64,000 bases of DNA from Thermophagus xiamenensis. GTDB taxonomy: Bacteria; Bacteroidota; Bacteroidia; Bacteroidales; Marinilabiliaceae. Below are positions 56,657 through 64,000 of the stretch, piece after piece. Made by a program: the position numbers and the translations under genes. The stretch is taken from positions 1 to 64,000 of the forward strand of contig NZ_FONA01000007.1 in the NCBI RefSeq assembly GCF_900112795.1. Direction: 5' to 3'. Below the pieces are notes generated by a model. That model searched no databases. It was not told the origin of the DNA and saw nothing but the letters and a program-made list of their open reading frames with translations. Each line of letters opens with the position of its first letter. Position 1 is the first letter of the stretch.

Positions 56657-59600
56657 TTAGAAATTAACAGATATACCAAACATCATTTTGCGAGGAATGG
56701 GATAAACACCACGATCTACGCCAAGACTTTGGTTATTAGTACTTCCAGCCTCAGGATCCAGACCCTCATAATCGGTAAAAGTGAAATAATCATCTAAAGA
56801 AATAAAGACTCTGGTATTTGTGATTCCCCAATTTTGAATTAAACTTTTGGGTAAAGAATAACCTAATTGAATTTGTTTAATTCTCATGTAAGAACCATCC
56901 TGTACCATTAAATCGCTGCGGTATATGTATTCACTACTACCATCGGGCTTAGGCATAGATGCATTGGTATTTTCCGGTGTCCACCGTTCGGTAAAAAAGT
57001 ATTTAGGTTTGTTTGAAAGCGGACGGTCAGGACGGTACCAGGCGGTATAAATGTCATTGCCATGCGAGCCCTGTAAAAATAATCTGAAATCAAAATCTTT
57101 ATAATCGAGATTAAGTGTCGCTCCATAAAGGAAATCAGGATGAGGATCACCTATCTTTGTCAGGTCAGCAGAAGTAATGGCGCCATCTCCGCTAACATCG
57201 ACCACATTCGGCAAACCGGTAGTCTCATCAATACCATCGGTTTTATATCCATTAAAATACCAGATAGGCTCCCCTTCTTCGAACCAAGTCAAATCATAAC
57301 CTCGAACATTGGCACCAGCAATAGGAGCATCCTGATCCAATCGGGTCACTTCATTTTTTAATGTTGAAAAGTTAACATTGGCAGATAAATTCAAATCACC
57401 AAAGCTATCATTATAACCAAGTTCAAACTCAAAACCGGAATTTGAAACATCACCACCATTCACAAAAGGAAAATCATTCCCAACAGAAAGAGGGAACATT
57501 CCCACAACAATCAAATCTTTGGTGACTTTATCGAAATAGTCTGCGGAGAATGTTAATTGTCCATTAAACATTCGGGTATCGACCCCTACTGAAAGCTGTT
57601 CAGTACGTTCCCATTTAAGGTCATCATTAGGAAGTTTCTCTATTTGGGCACCGGAAAAATATCCATCCTCGGAAGGATTAGGATAATAAATACCAGAAAC
57701 AATCCAGAATTCTTGATCGGCAGTTCCCGATAAAATAGATTTACTTCCATTCTGTCCCCAGCTAGCTCTTAATTTTAGATAATCCATGAATGTTTCGTTC
57801 CAAAAATCTTCTTCAGATATGACCCATCCGGCGGAGAAAGCCGGGAACGTAGCCCATTTATCATCAGAAGAAAAGACGCTTGCAGCATCCCGACGAACTG
57901 ATGCTTCAAAAAGATATTTATTTAAATAACTATATGAAAAGCGTCCAAAAATTGAATTCATTGTTTCTTCAACCAGGTCGCCACCAACCACATCCAGCTC
58001 TCTTGATGTAGTATGATCATGATAAGCGAACCTATCTCCTTCCATTGCCATTGGTCCTGAATATAGATACCAATTTGGATGTCTATCTTTCTGAGCTGAA
58101 TATCCTAAAAGAAATGTTAAATTATGCTCATCAACAGAAGTTTGATAAGTTGCAAAATTCTCCCACAACCAATTAAAATATTTATCTAATTCATCACTTA
58201 TTGTATTTGTGCCATTTTGTCTTTCAGAAGATGAATAATAAACCTTGTTCCAATTATGGTAATGGTCAAAAATTAAGTCTAATCCCAACCTGGATGTAAA
58301 AGTTAATCCATCAAACGGTTTCAGATTGGCATACAACGTACCTAGAAGTTGATCTTTTGTCCTTACATTGTTATAAGTCTCCAACATAGCTACAGGATTG
58401 GCAATTTCACCCGTAGCATTCACCGGCAAAGCATAATACCTGCCTTGTTCATCGGTCAGCAAGGGTTGTCCATCAGCCAAAGCATCTAACTCTTTTTGTG
58501 TCTCTTCACCTGGTTCATAATAAACCGGAGTTGTTGGGTCAATTAATAAGGCATTATTAAGTACACCTCTGTATTCATCATCTTCACCAACAGTTTTTCT
58601 CTTGGAATGAGAATAGGTAAATGTATTACCTACTTCCAGCCATGTTTTGATATCGTGAGAAGAATTTAACCGGAAAGACAATCGCTCAAACGATGCCCTG
58701 TCTCCGCCTACGACACCGTCTTGGGTGTTATATGAAACAGATGCAAGATATTTGGATATTTCACCTCCGCCTGAAAAACTCAAATGATGCCGTTGCATTG
58801 GTGCATCTTCAAAAATCTCATCGAGCCAATCGGTGCCGTTTCCTATACCTTCGGGCACGGTAACATTAGAGCCCTGTTCTTCCATATACTGAGCATACTC
58901 TTGGGCATTCATAAGCTCCATGTTGGTTTTGACGCTCTGAATCCCATACTGAAAATTATAGGAAATCTGTCCTTTCCCTTTAGTTCCTGTTTTGGTTGAA
59001 ATGATGACTACACCATTTCCACCTTCGGAACCGTAAATGGCAGATGAAGCTGCATCTTTGAGAACTTCAATAGACTCTATATCTCCGGGTTCAATATTGT
59101 CGATGTTATCTACTTTCATACCATCGACAATATAGAGAGGTTCAGAGCTTTGATTGGAGTTTGTGCCCCGAATACGCACCTGAGCACCGGCACCGGGTGA
59201 ACCGGATGTTGGAAGAACAGTAACACCGGCCGTTCTACCCTGAATAGCCTGCTCTACCCGAGTATTAGAAGTAGATTCAAGGTCTTCAGCGTTAACACTT
59301 GAAATTGCTCCGGTAACCAACGATTTACGCTGAACCCCATAGCCGACAACCACTACTTCATCAATGCCTGTCGCTTGCTCGGTAAGAACCACATTAATAA
59401 CGGACTGGTCTCCGACAGGGACCTCGGTAGTTTGAAAACCAACAAAACTAAATTGGAGAACATCACTGCTTGTCACTTGAATTTGATAATTACCGTCGGT
59501 ATCGGTAATTGTTCCTTGCATGGTGCCTTTAATAACCACATTAACACCCGGAAGAGGGAGGTTCTGCTCATCGGTTACTTGTCCGGTAACCATTTTAAGC

Positions 59601-59734
59601 TCCTGCGAGAAAGCTGCCGAAGTTAAAACAAAGAAAGTCGCAAGAGCAACTGAAGTTCGGGCAAAAAATCTCTTGCCACAGGAATTAGCTTTTTTTAACA
59701 AGCCTAATTCCCAAAAACATTTAATCTTTTTCAT
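56657..59734 (-). CDS. SusC/RagA-family TonB-linked outer-membrane protein
   Basis: The protein of about 1025 residues starts MKKIKCFWELGLLKKANSC; the upstream ATG at 59761 adds nine residues. A signal ends near FSQ. The N-terminal module has MVTGQVTDEQNLPLPGVNVVIKG, then the plug with VTGAISSVNAEDLES, GVTVLPTSGSPGAGAQVRIRGTN, EPLYIVDGMKVDN and IESIEVLKDAASSAIYGSEGGNGVVIISTK, which is diagnostic of SusC. The barrel ends in RKMMFGISVNF. It imports glycans bound by SusD, energised by TonB. It follows the GH94 gene with a gap of about 294 bases that includes a hairpin. Confidence 0.94.
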   Translation of the reverse strand: MKKIKCFWELGLLKKANSCGKRFFARTSVALATFFVLTSAAFSQELKMVTGQVTDEQNLPLPGVNVVIKGTMQGTITDTDGNYQIQVTSSDVLQFSFVGFQTTEVPVGDQSVINVVLTEQATGIDEVVVVGYGVQRKSLVTGAISSVNAEDLESTSNTRVEQAIQGRTAGVTVLPTSGSPGAGAQVRIRGTNSNQSSEPLYIVDGMKVDNIDNIEPGDIESIEVLKDAASSAIYGSEGGNGVVIISTKTGTKGKGQISYNFQYGIQSVKTNMELMNAQEYAQYMEEQGSNVTVPEGIGNGTDWLDEIFEDAPMQRHHLSFSGGGEISKYLASVSYNTQDGVVGGDRASFERLSFRLNSSHDIKTWLEVGNTFTYSHSKRKTVGEDDEYRGVLNNALLIDPTTPVYYEPGEETQKELDALADGQPLLTDEQGRYYALPVNATGEIANPVAMLETYNNVRTKDQLLGTLYANLKPFDGLTFTSRLGLDLIFDHYHNWNKVYYSSSERQNGTNTISDELDKYFNWLWENFATYQTSVDEHNLTFLLGYSAQKDRHPNWYLYSGPMAMEGDRFAYHDHTTSRELDVVGGDLVEETMNSIFGRFSYSYLNKYLFEASVRRDAASVFSSDDKWATFPAFSAGWVISEEDFWNETFMDYLKLRASWGQNGSKSILSGTADQEFWIVSGIYYPNPSEDGYFSGAQIEKLPNDDLKWERTEQLSVGVDTRMFNGQLTFSADYFDKVTKDLIVVGMFPLSVGNDFPFVNGGDVSNSGFEFELGYNDSFGDLNLSANVNFSTLKNEVTRLDQDAPIAGANVRGYDLTWFEEGEPIWYFNGYKTDGIDETTGLPNVVDVSGDGAITSADLTKIGDPHPDFLYGATLNLDYKDFDFRLFLQGSHGNDIYTAWYRPDRPLSNKPKYFFTERWTPENTNASMPKPDGSSEYIYRSDLMVQDGSYMRIKQIQLGYSLPKSLIQNWGITNTRVFISLDDYFTFTDYEGLDPEAGSTNNQSLGVDRGVYPIPRKMMFGISVNF

Positions 59735-60028
59735 AGATTTGTGTGTTATTGGTTTTAACAAAAACTTTTAACATTTAAGTGGGATGCTGCCCTTTCCAAC
59801 GCCAATTTTTAAGGGCACATCCCTGTTTTTATACAATTCAAATATTTACATATTCAAACACCTCCTTTTTTTTTAGAAATTAACTATAAACCATAGACAT
59901 CGAAAATCCGCTTTTAATTGTATCATTTTCATAACCGATAAATCCAATCATTAATATATGATTCATTGACACAAGAAGAACCTTATGTTTTTTTATGCAA
60001 ACTATCTAATTCCTCAATTGGTCAGGTT
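59735..60028. other. Gap between cellobiose phosphorylase gene and susC
   Basis: About 294 AT-rich bases. It contains the hairpin at 59781-59823. I see no gene and no exact TAnnTTTG promoter. Confidence 0.5.
59781..59823 (-). promoter_or_regulatory. Hairpin in the susC leader
   Basis: On the minus strand GGGATGTGCCCTT pairs with AAGGGCAGCATCCC (13 pairs, one bulged base) around a loop of about 16 bases. No T-run follows, so it is not an obvious terminator. It lies 47 bases before the susC start. Confidence 0.5.
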
Positions 60029-62461
60029 TTATCCCATTACCACCAACACCTCATGCAGCCCACCATCAAAGGAATCTACAATATTTTCATCTAACTTATT
60101 TCCATCCAGTTCTATCCTCTTAATACCTTTGGATACCGAATTAGGATTTTCCACAGTAATCAAAAAAGTAGTTCCTCTTAATTTTCGTTTCACTTGAAAT
60201 CCCTTCCATGAAGGAGGTATACAAGGATCTATTCTTAAACCGTCATATTCAGGCCGAATGCCAAGGATATATCGGGTAACGGCATAGTAATTCCATGCAG
60301 CGGTTCCTGTGAGCCAACTGTTTTTGGCTTCACCCGGTTTATAGGCATCTTTCCCAGCAATCATTTGGGCATATACATACGGTTCTGTTCGATGTAAATC
60401 GGAAATATCTTCCAAGTAGGCCGGACATATTTTGGCGTAATATTCCCAAGCTCGTTCGCCGCGCCCAATCAAAGTTTCAGCAATCATAATCCATGGATTG
60501 TTATGACAGAAAATACCGGCATTCTCCTTATATCCGGGTGGATAGGTAGATATCTCACCATATTCAATTTTATATTTTGTAAAGGCAGGATTATTCAATA
60601 CCAGACCATATTGACAATCCAAACGTTCCTTAACCGAATCCAAGGCTTTTTCTACCATACCTTCTTCATGCCCAATTAATGCCATTCCACACCATCCCTG
60701 CGACTCAATAAAAATTTGTCCTTCTTCATTTTCCTTACTGCCCACTTTGTTTCCGTAATAGTCATAAGCGCGCAGGAACCATTCACCATCCCAGCCATAT
60801 CGTTTAACGGCTTCCACCATTTTGTCAACATGTTTTTGAGCCTCATCAGCCTCCTGATTCTTACCTATTTTCCGGCAAAGAGCAACAAATTCACGCCCAT
60901 AAACAACAAACAACCCGGCAATCATCAGCGATTCTGCCTTGCCATCTTTTTTGTTACCTGTAGTTTGAAACGATTCATTGGGATCATTCGAAAAACAATT
61001 CAGATTTAGGCAATCATTCCAGTCTGCTCGGCCAATCAAAGGCAACCCATGAGGTCCCAGATTATTTACAACATGATAAAACGAAGCTTTTAAATGTTCA
61101 AAATGAGGCTTTGCTAATGCAGGATTACTATCAAAAGGAACATTCTCTTCTAAAATTGAAAAATCGCCAGTTTCTTTAATATATTCAGAAGTGGATAGAA
61201 TAAGCCACAACGGGTCATCATTAAAGTCACCACCAATGGCATTATTTCCTTTCTTGGTCAGTGGCTGGTATTGATGATAAGCTCCCCCGTCCGGAAACTG
61301 TGTAGAAGCAAGGTCCAAAATACGTTCCCGGGCTCTTTCCGGAATTTGGTGAACGAAGCCTATCAAATCCTGATTCGAGTCACGAAAGCCCATCCCTCTG
61401 CCAATACCTACCTCAAAATAAGAAGCCGAGCGGGACAAATTAAATGTTATCATGCACTGGTACTGATTCCAGATATTGACCATCCGGTCAAGCTTTTCAT
61501 CCTCACTTTTCAATACAAAACTGTCCAAAAGCCCAGTCCAATAATTCTTTAACTCATCAAAGGCCCGGTTTACTTTTTCAACAGAATTAAATCTATTGAT
61601 AAGAGCTATTGCCGGCTTTTTATTGATTACATTTTTCTTTTCCCATTTTTCCTCTTCTGAATTTTCCACATAACCAAGCACAAAAACTAAATCTTTTTTC
61701 TCACCAGGTTTCAATTCAATTTCCAAATAATGCGAAGCAATAGGAGACCATCCATGGGCATAGGAATTTCGGGGTTTACCTTCCAGAACAGCCATGGGAT
61801 TAGAAAAATCATTATAAAGGCCTATAAAACTCTCTCTATCGGTATCAAAACCCTGTATTGGAACATTGACATGATAAAAAGCATAATGATTCCTTCGTTC
61901 TCGATATTCAGTTTTGTGAAACAGGGTTGAATCCGCTACCTCTACTTCACCGGTATTCAAATTACGCTGCAGGTTATTCTGATCATCCTCAGCATTCCAT
62001 AAACACCATTCCAAAAAAGAAAAAAGTTTAATTTTTTTTACTTCAGACGTATTATTGGTGAGTGTCATCTTTTGAACTTCGCACCATGCATTCAAAGGAA
62101 CAAAAAACAACACTTCTGCTCGCAATCCCTCTTTTTCACCGGTAATTTTGGAATAACTTAACCCATGACGGCACTCGTAATAGTCTAATTCTGCTTTAAC
62201 AGGTTTCCAGCCTGGTGACCATATTGATTCCCCATCTTTTATATAGAAATATCTGCCTCCGCTGTCCATTGGCACATTATTGTACCTATAGCGGGTTAGC
62301 CGACGAAATTTGGCATCTTTATAAAATGAATAACCTCCGGCCGTATTGGAAATCAATGAAAAAAAATCCTCATTTCCCAGATAATTTATCCAGGGCCAAG
62401 GTGTTTGAGGTGTAGTAATTACGTATTCTTTATTATTATCGTCAAAAAAACCAAATTTCAT
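60029..62461 (-). CDS. cbp: Cellobiose phosphorylase (GH94)
   Basis: The 810-residue cytosolic enzyme splits cellobiose with phosphate into glucose 1-phosphate and glucose. The length and order match the characterised clostridial enzyme, from [16 protein letters not shown] to the C-terminus. The general acid is Asp483 in [15 protein letters not shown]. Phosphate-binding segments are GIFCHNNPW (His653) and LTGTAAWN (Thr720). [14 protein letters not shown] and [12 protein letters not shown] are also typical. Chitobiose phosphorylase of the same family shares some motifs, so the sugar is inferred from overall similarity. No signal peptide. The gene lies between a sugar transporter and SusC on the same strand. 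Confidence 0.93.
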   Translation of the reverse strand: MKFGFFDDNNKEYVITTPQTPWPWINYLGNEDFFSLISNTAGGYSFYKDAKFRRLTRYRYNNVPMDSGGRYFYIKDGESIWSPGWKPVKAELDYYECRHGLSYSKITGEKEGLRAEVLFFVPLNAWCEVQKMTLTNNTSEVKKIKLFSFLEWCLWNAEDDQNNLQRNLNTGEVEVADSTLFHKTEYRERRNHYAFYHVNVPIQGFDTDRESFIGLYNDFSNPMAVLEGKPRNSYAHGWSPIASHYLEIELKPGEKKDLVFVLGYVENSEEEKWEKKNVINKKPAIALINRFNSVEKVNRAFDELKNYWTGLLDSFVLKSEDEKLDRMVNIWNQYQCMITFNLSRSASYFEVGIGRGMGFRDSNQDLIGFVHQIPERARERILDLASTQFPDGGAYHQYQPLTKKGNNAIGGDFNDDPLWLILSTSEYIKETGDFSILEENVPFDSNPALAKPHFEHLKASFYHVVNNLGPHGLPLIGRADWNDCLNLNCFSNDPNESFQTTGNKKDGKAESLMIAGLFVVYGREFVALCRKIGKNQEADEAQKHVDKMVEAVKRYGWDGEWFLRAYDYYGNKVGSKENEEGQIFIESQGWCGMALIGHEEGMVEKALDSVKERLDCQYGLVLNNPAFTKYKIEYGEISTYPPGYKENAGIFCHNNPWIMIAETLIGRGERAWEYYAKICPAYLEDISDLHRTEPYVYAQMIAGKDAYKPGEAKNSWLTGTAAWNYYAVTRYILGIRPEYDGLRIDPCIPPSWKGFQVKRKLRGTTFLITVENPNSVSKGIKRIELDGNKLDENIVDSFDGGLHEVLVVMG

Positions 62462-62550
62462 ATTATATATTTTATTTTAATTATTGTAAATTAGCATCAA
62501 AAGACTACTTCAGGATTAAAAATCATTTTATTTAGCCTACTCAAAACAAT

Positions 62551-64000
62551 TTATCCATTCCCATTAGCTTCTTGTTGTCGTCTTAAATTCAATTGAGCTG
62601 TTACCGCATCCATTTTTTCCTGATCAAGAGGATATAGCATCATAAGTCCTGCACCAATTAGAGCTATCAAGGCTGGAATCCAACTCATAAGCATTACAAT
62701 ACCGGGAACTGCCGATTGAATGGCAACGGCATCCTGACCGTTATAATTAAATGCTGACAAAACAACCCCGATGATGGCGCCTGCCAAACCTCCCCCAAAT
62801 TTCGTTGAAAAGGATCCTGCCGAATAGACCAATCCCGTAGCTCGCCGGCCATTCTTATATTCGGAATAATCAGCAGCATCACCCAGCATGGCAAAAAACA
62901 GTGTGGGAAAAATGGCAGCACCCAATTCAGACGCTATCCCTATAACAAAAATTGGCACAATATCTTGAGGTCCGCAAAAAACCAGCAACGCATTTACACC
63001 TCCTGAAAACACCAAGGCATATATAAACAGACGCCGCTTCCCCATCCTTCGGCCAAGAGGAGAAGTTATCATCGCCCCTAAAACAGACGCAAGCATTAAC
63101 CCTACCATATAAGATCCGGCAAGTAGCTGATTATGCAAATAATGTGTAAAATAGATTACAGTGATTCCCTGTTTTATAGAATTATAAATATTAAACAACA
63201 ACCCAATTATTAATAACACCAGCCACGGTCGGTTCGAAACAAGATCCTTTAAATCGAGCAATAAATTTGTTTGCTGAGATTTTGGAGGAAAAACCCTTTC
63301 TTTGGTAGAAAAAAAGGTAATAATCAAAGAAATGGCCAAAATTACAGACATCAAATAAATGGCTTTCGAATATCCATTTTTCTGATCAACAATAATTATT
63401 TTCGACACATGGAGATCCGGCTCTCCTTCAACCAAAAATGAATAAGGGCGATTAGCTTCCATTGAAAAGCTCTTTCCCTGAGTTGGAATATTATCAACGG
63501 CTAAAAATTCATCTGCCCACATAAATGTGGCTATTCCTGCCTTAGTTTTAATATTAACATTCTCTACGCTATGAGGTGAAGATACGGTAACCTCATATTT
63601 TTCAGGCTCAATTTGAACCACTTTAATATCAGGGTTAATATCCCCAAAGTGCGCCACTAAAAAGAGAAGTGCCCCCTGAACCAGCATTCCTCCGGCAAAA
63701 GCTCCCACCATTCGATACGAACCGATACTGGTCCGCTCTTTGTCATCATTGGTCATTACCGCCATTAATGCCCCATATGGAATATTGTTGGCGGTATAAA
63801 CCAGGGTAAAAAGTATATAGGTTACATAAGCATAAATTACTTTTCCATTATAGCTTAAATTGGGGGTAGTAAAAAGTAACGAAAGCATCACCGCCAGAGG
63901 AATCGCTGTCCACAAAATCCAAGGACGGAATTTTCCATACCGGGTATTGGTTCTGTCGCCAATTATACCCATAAGCACATCACTTACTCCATCACTGGAT
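62551..64000 (-). CDS. GPH-family sugar:cation symporter, 5' end beyond the window
   Basis: About 480 residues of the C-terminal part are present, with the start beyond position 64000. The first residues read SDGVSDVLMGIIGDRTNTRY, then GKFRPWILW, the hallmark of the GPH family (MelB/GusB type) in the first cytoplasmic loop. About nine further helices follow. In the middle is an unusual soluble insertion of about 75 residues (residues about 120-200 of this part) with VSSPHSVENVNIKTKAG and LVEGEPDLHVSK, like a small beta domain, between two helices. It probably brings cellobiose or an oligosaccharide into the cell. The frame crosses 63978 without a stop, so the GTG there is not the true start. 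Confidence 0.85.
   Translation of the reverse strand, partial: SSDGVSDVLMGIIGDRTNTRYGKFRPWILWTAIPLAVMLSLLFTTPNLSYNGKVIYAYVTYILFTLVYTANNIPYGALMAVMTNDDKERTSIGSYRMVGAFAGGMLVQGALLFLVAHFGDINPDIKVVQIEPEKYEVTVSSPHSVENVNIKTKAGIATFMWADEFLAVDNIPTQGKSFSMEANRPYSFLVEGEPDLHVSKIIIVDQKNGYSKAIYLMSVILAISLIITFFSTKERVFPPKSQQTNLLLDLKDLVSNRPWLVLLIIGLLFNIYNSIKQGITVIYFTHYLHNQLLAGSYMVGLMLASVLGAMITSPLGRRMGKRRLFIYALVFSGGVNALLVFCGPQDIVPIFVIGIASELGAAIFPTLFFAMLGDAADYSEYKNGRRATGLVYSAGSFSTKFGGGLAGAIIGVVLSAFNYNGQDAVAIQSAVPGIVMLMSWIPALIALIGAGLMMLYPLDQEKMDAVTAQLNLRRQQEANGNG

Overview
The window looks like chromosome of a Bacteroidota bacterium, probably Bacteroidales or Marinilabiliales (inference). The evidence is SusC/SusD, a PorP/SprF-type protein, a giant adhesin with a gliding-type (type IX secretion) C-terminal domain, BtuG-like and DUF4249 lipoproteins, an AT-rich background, and promoters matching the TTG-N20-TAnnTTTG pattern of this phylum. 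Most genes lie on the minus strand. I see no tRNA, rRNA, CRISPR array or intact insertion sequence.

Layout. Positions 1-330 hold the tail of one unidentified plus-strand reading frame and otherwise nothing clear. From 331 to 19240 a 17.8-kb adhesin gene is followed by its PorP/SprF-like partner. From 19801 to 22214 is an aroB-aroA pair. From 22321 to 26137 on the plus strand are a small membrane protein, an outer-membrane beta-barrel protein, dprA, a repeat-rich gap and folE. From 26126 to 29412 is a TonB-dependent receptor with a DUF4249 lipoprotein. A frameshifted porin-like gene sits at 29959-30617. From 30769 to 33714 is a large two-receiver protein with a PEP-synthase-type ATP-binding domain. 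From 33860 to 36260 is an exbB/exbD-type energy-transduction operon. From 36565 to 39823 are asparaginase, tatD and gdhA. From 40087 to 42413 are a YfiR-family protein and an OmpL47-repeat protein, divergent from a LacI regulator at 42658.

From 43746 to 47147 is a vitamin B12 uptake unit: promoter, cobalamin riboswitch, BtuB-like receptor and BtuG-like lipoprotein. cstA follows upstream (47545-48984). From 49391 to 54957 is an apparent ferric-siderophore unit: promoter, TonB-dependent receptor, PepSY membrane protein and a CysJ-like diflavin reductase. From 55002 to the right edge is a cellobiose or beta-glucan utilisation unit: GPH-family sugar transporter (cut by the window end), GH94 cellobiose phosphorylase, SusC, SusD and a terminator.

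The observations I find most worth checking are: paired cysteine losses in neighbouring domains of the giant adhesin; a duplicated folE leader that carries a second, vestigial start codon; three ATGCGCAT palindromes upstream of the B12 promoter; an inverted repeat with an 89-nt loop after the B12 operon; and the two-receiver PEP-synthase-like protein that lacks a phosphohistidine domain.
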